From Hepsetus odoe (lineage: Eukaryota; Chordata; Actinopteri; Characiformes; Hepsetidae), in NCBI GenBank assembly GCA_017165825.1, contig CM029393.1, positions 4,711,468 through 4,775,467 on the forward strand: a DNA stretch of 64,000 bases. The letters are read 5' to 3'. A program made the translations under genes and the position numbers. This document shows, one piece after another, positions 60,054 through 64,000 of this stretch. Within the stretch, counting starts at the first letter, position 1. Every line of letters starts with the position of its first letter. The notes under the pieces are model-generated. The model was not told where the DNA came from, did not search any database, and saw nothing but the letters and a program-made list of their open reading frames with translations.

Positions 60054-63000
60054 TCAGAAGTTGCTTCTGATTAGTCTGCTTGAGCGTGGGCTCCTATGCA
60101 CCTTGGTGTGTTTGGATAGGTGGTCGCTCCTGGCGAACTTCTTGTCACACATTGTGCATTCGTAAGGCTTCACTCCGGAGTGAGACCGACGGTGGCGGGA
60201 CAGTTCATCCGATCGTGAGAACCTATGACCACAAGACACCAATAAAAATTTCTAAAAATTAAACTGTACAGGGACAAACGGTTAAATGAGTCACAGCTAG
60301 TACATCATGTTTTCTTCTATATTTAACCCCCAGAAGTCACACTTTTCACTGCCAATCACAAAAGCATGTCATAAATTCATACTTTACTCATTCAGTGGAG
60401 CAATATAGTGGATTCATTGAAGCAGATAAACTTGTCAAATATGAGGTTTCGACATTCACAATCTTTTGGGTTTGTTGGTTAAAGAGACGAGAAGAAGAGA
60501 AGTTATTCTTTACATATCTTGACATTGAAACTAAAGGAACAGTCCAAACCTAAACCTGTCCTAGTCACACCGAGTTTGAGTAACATGGTTGAAAAAGCTA
60601 AAGCCTAAAAACTAGGTCAAGCAGTTTAACTACAAACATGCAGAGTTTTAGGGAAGTACGGGCCTTTAGTTAAACGGCTGGGAATTAAGGGATTAATGCA
60701 ACATAGTGGCTGTGGCTGTTTTTTCTGTTATCTTAGAATAAGGTCCAAAAAGTGTGTGTTTAGTTGCTGTGTTTAAACAGAAAAGAATAAATGAATGGCT
60801 ATTGCATATTGTGCACATTTATTAGGCTAGTGAGTTTTCTGGCCATATCATCATTTTATGCATATATTCCAACTTCAAGCTGTATAAACTTGAATGCTGA
60901 TTGGATTTAAGCAGATCAGGTGATGTGTATTTGTGTAATAAGGGAGGGTGTGACCTAAGAAGATCAACACCAATATCAAGGTGTGTCGAATTATTAGGCA
61001 GCTTCTTCCTCCTCAGGCAGAATGGGGCAAAAGGTCTAGAACCGACTCTGACTTACAGATTGTTAAAAGTCTTTCAGAGGGATGCGGCACTCTTGAACTT
61101 GAAGATATTGAGTTGTGATCAGAGAACCATCAAACGGTTTGTTGCAAATAGTCAACAGTCGCAAGAAACGTGTTGAGAAAAGAATGACACAAATTAACTG
61201 CCAAACACCTCAAGGTTTTATGGTCTGATGAGATGAGAGATTCTTGACAGACCAGACGGATGGGCCCATGGCTGGATCAGTAATGGGCACAGAGCTTCTC
61301 TTTGACTCAGACGCCAGCAAGGTGGAGGTGGGGTACTGGTATGGGCTGGTATTATTAAAGATGATCTAGCTGGACCTCTGCATCTTTCAAGAAGACCATG
61401 ATTTTGCTGCAGGACAATGATCCACCACATGCATGGAAGTTCTCCACTGTGTGTCTCACCAGTAAAGACCTTAAAGATGAAAGAATAATGACATGGCACT
61501 TCCTCACCTGACCTAACACTACTGAGAACTTGTGAACCTTCTTAAACGGGAGATTAATGGGGAAAGAATAATAGTCCACCTCTGTGAACAGTGTCTGGGA
61601 GGCTGTAGTTGTTGCTGCACAAAAAGTTGATCATCAACTGATCTAGAAACTGACCGACTCCATGAATGGAAGGATTATGACTGTTATTGAAAAGCAGGGT
61701 GGCTATATTGGTCACGGAGGTTTTTTTTGTTTTGTTTTTTTAAATGTAAGAAATGTTTATATGTAAATTTGAGTTTTTTGTGTATTATTCTTACTTTAAC
61801 AGATGAAATATATCAATGGGAAAATTTTCATCTTTCATTTATTTGTGTAATAATTCTGCACACCTATGTATCCCTGAGAATGTTCACACTCACATTTCCT
61901 TGGTTAAACATTCAGGTTTCAGGGCTTTTAACATTTTAGACTGACTGATAGCACTTTATTTGTTGATTAAAATGAATCCTCAAAATACTCACTTGCCTAA
62001 TAACTGTGCACACAGTGTAGTAGTTAAGGAACCAAAGTTGTCTTCATCTTCCGCAGGGCTGGGCGAATTTGCAAAAATATAACATCGCAAGAAAATTTCA
62101 TACTACATAGTATGTCGGGATACTTGTATTTTCTGACATCAGATACATCTGAACGGAAAAGAAGAAACCAGAAATGCCATGCAGTGCTTTTCATCAACAT
62201 TTTACACACTGCACGAAATCCAGTTAAACAACTTCTTTGGAATGAGACATGATGTTGGCGAGCATTCTATCAACAGATGACACAGACTCAGGAAAGAAAA
62301 CTGCGATTGTAATTTATCTCGATCACAATAAACAGCGTACTGCCCAGCCCTAATCTTTCAGATGTGGCATAAAGGTCCCATTAGGCTTTTTTTTCCAGAA
62401 AGAATTGTTATAGGTTTGAACAGGCTTTAAAATCAAATGTGATCGCTTGACTTTCTAAAGCGTAATTAAATATCTAATGGGATCATTCTATTTGAACAGC
62501 AAAGCAAAAGAGAGTACTTGACTTCTATGGGCTTAAAACTGGATATAAAAAGTGACCTGAACTGGTTTTTTGTGATGAAATGTTTTACCTCCAGCCACAG
62601 TCTGGCCAGCTGCACAAGTAAGGCTTCTCGCCAGTATGTCTACGGAAGTGGGCCTTGAGATGGCTGCTTTTGGTGTACATCTTTTCACACCCTGGATGAG
62701 AACACTTGTGCACCCGCAGAGTCTCCGTGGAGGGTCTGGGCAGGCGTGGAGGGATGGCTTTGACCAAGCTTGCGCCCGTAAAGCCAACTGCTCGTACTGT
62801 AATTGGCAAAGGGGCGATCTTCACATACTTTTGATCCTGGTTACCTCCCTCACCCAGGATGGGCAAGAGGGTTGCAGAAGGAACCTGTGGTGAAAGCAGG
62901 GTGATGTTCTCTCCACCCTGAACACCCAGCACCAGGTGTGCCACCTGCAGTCCGCTCGCCAACCCAGCCTGGGGGTTTGGCTGAGGAATGGGATCGCCCA

Positions 63001-63535
63001 GCTGTACAGGCTGTATCTGCAACACCAGAGGAGCTCCAACAAGAACCGGAGCTGTGCTGGGTGTAGCGTTTGCATTTTGACTCAGAGGGCTTGTTGTGGT
63101 AGATGTGGCTTCATTATCGTTCAGCTCACTTGGGGAAGATGGCTCCTCTTTAGGAATGACCTCTACAGACTTTTCCTCTGGGCTCATGTGACTCTCATTG
63201 GCCAGCTCCATCTTCTCCATCAAAAACTCCTCAATGTCCTCAAGAGTTGGAGAGAAGGTACTAGAAACATGTGAGATAAAATCCGGCAACCTGGGAAGCT
63301 GTGCCGCACCCAAAGCCTCCTCATCATGCGCCGCAGAGTTCAAATCTTCCTCCTCCTCTTCCTCCCCCGTGCTGCAGCCAAGACAAGTGCCAGCATCGCC
63401 CATTTCCGGGCTGGAGCAGGAGGCTGAACTGCCCCCCTCACTGCTCCCTATTTCTACAAAGGGCAAATTGACCATCACCTGGTCCCTTAGTGATTCATTA
63501 GTAGTGGTCACCGCTTTCTCACTTATGGAGACCAT
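60054..63535 (-). CDS. klf15: Krueppel-like factor 15 (or KLF15-like)
   Basis: Nuclear zinc-finger transcription factor that binds GC/CACCC boxes; in mammals KLF15 controls gluconeogenic, lipid and muscle genes. Exons: 63535-62589 and 60222-60054 (TGA), joined in an Arg codon (phase 2), giving 371 residues (human KLF15 is 416). Three C2H2 fingers are at about 278-300, 308-330 and 338-358, with linkers TGEKPYL and SGVKPYE; all Cys and His are present. Family marks are SPTLEDIEEFLMEKMELA near 96-112 (the KLF15 activation segment), LVLQIQPVQ, YVKIAPLPI and the tail VHRSPRSSRLIRSNF. An acidic run (GEEEEEED) lies near 57-64. The start is the first ATG after a likely acceptor (CTTTCCAG, exon edge 63582), so a 5' UTR exon lies upstream. 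The N-terminus differs from mammals, so a klf15-like paralogue is possible. The intron holds a Tc1/mariner element. Confidence 0.92.
60805..62017 (+). mobile_element. Tc1/mariner-type element with long inverted termini, in klf15 intron
   Basis: The right end cctaataactgtgcacacag is the inverse of the left end gtgcacatttattaggctag, and TA follows the right terminus. It is the same family as 30821-31405, with shared text attccaacttcaagctgtat. The plus strand has transposase relics, including a Q-D-N-D block (LLQDNDPPHAW) and a later E-N-L block, of the kind found around the DDE residues of this superfamily, all broken by frameshifts. About 1.2 kb; not functional. Confidence 0.8.
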
Positions 63536-63582
63536 TTGTCGCTGTCCAGAAATGTATCACCCAAGGCCACGCTCTAATATCC
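63536..63582 (-). other. klf15: klf15 5' UTR part of coding exon 1
   Basis: 47 bases lie between a CTTTCCAG acceptor (minus strand, 63583-63590) and the ATG. They contain no other ATG in a good context that would decide the start differently. Confidence 0.5.
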
Positions 63583-64000
63583 CTGGAAAGGAAATGGGGA
63601 ATGCAAAAGTTACATTTTAAACAAAATGACAAAATACAGCTAATAATGTAGCTACAAAAATTATTATTAAAAATTTAAAGCCCCAGATCATGGAAAAATT
63701 GATTTTATTTCTTTGTTAAAAGGTTTAGTGTGGAATCACTGTTAAGTGAATGCATTTCTGCAGTGCATATAGTCCTTAAAATTAAAATAAGCAACAGAAG
63801 TTTTGCCAATTTAAAGTCAGTTTTTATGAAGCCACAACAATGCATCTGCATATACCCAGCAATTCTGTCTGACAGATTTGCCCTAGAATATTTCTAAGGG
63901 ACACTGTGTCAACCTCACAAACTACCTGAAAAACCTGAAAAAGTTACAAAGTGAAATGAAAGTGACTACGTGTCATTGTGAAACACAACGGAAGGCATCC
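63583..64000. other. klf15 upstream or 5' intron sequence
   Basis: AT-rich, no exon visible. From about 63943 to the window end it carries the tail of a minus-strand SINE (agtgaaatgaaagtgactac, then attgtgaaacac), cut by the window. Confidence 0.5.
63943..64000 (-). repeat. SINE tail, truncated by window end
   Basis: The plus strand reads aagtgaaatgaaagtgacta, then gtcattgtgaaacac, which matches the 3' part of the common SINE in inverted orientation. Confidence 0.65.

Noticed and set aside
62636..63620. Plus-strand open frames opposite klf15
   Set aside because: Shadows of the klf15 coding exon; no family resemblance.
1..64000. CRISPR arrays, operons, phage or secretion systems
   Set aside because: Looked for regular direct repeats with unique spacers and tightly packed frames with ribosome binding sites; none present, and the window is vertebrate nuclear DNA.

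Overview
This is vertebrate nuclear DNA, almost certainly from a ray-finned (teleost) fish. The base composition is AT-rich, and genes are split into many short exons with GT...AG introns. Microsatellites are abundant. The repeats are typical of fish: tRNA-derived SINEs, decayed Tc1/mariner transposons and a non-LTR retrotransposon remnant. I see no bacterial or phage features and no CRISPR array, and I could not identify the species.

Four protein-coding genes can be rebuilt exon by exon with consistent splice phases. (1) cdk18, + strand, 1738-14754: a PCTAIRE-class cyclin-dependent kinase with 14 exons in the window; its first coding exon appears to lie upstream of base 1. (2) mfsd4a, + strand, 21337-36839: a 10-exon, 521-residue major facilitator superfamily membrane transporter. 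(3) elk4, - strand, 44411-51853: a 5-coding-exon, 444-residue ETS transcription factor of the ternary complex (SRF partner) family, with a probable non-coding first exon near 54141. (4) klf15 or a klf15-like paralogue, - strand, 60054-63535: a two-coding-exon, 371-residue Krueppel-like factor with three C2H2 fingers. The first two genes run rightward and the last two leftward, so mfsd4a and elk4 converge. The order cdk18-mfsd4a-elk4 is the one I know from human 1q32. klf15 beside it differs from human, where KLF15 is on chromosome 3.

The genes do not form a pathway. They are a kinase, a transporter and two transcription factors kept in a syntenic block. Sequence between exons is mostly introns with repeats, plus three intergenic stretches of roughly 5-7 kb.

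I found no new multi-gene system. The observations most worth following are: a decayed duplicate of the end of mfsd4a exon 2 and its donor site inside a later intron of the same gene; a GC-AG intron and a NAGNAG tandem acceptor in mfsd4a; a cdk18 3' splice site whose upstream tract is a (CT)n(TA)n microsatellite; a weak donor after the elk4 ETS exon and a possible upstream ORF overlapping the elk4 start; a foldback Tc1-type element with long inverted arms; two differently deleted copies of one long-TIR Tc1/mariner family; and SINEs that share one tRNA-like head but carry two unrelated tails.
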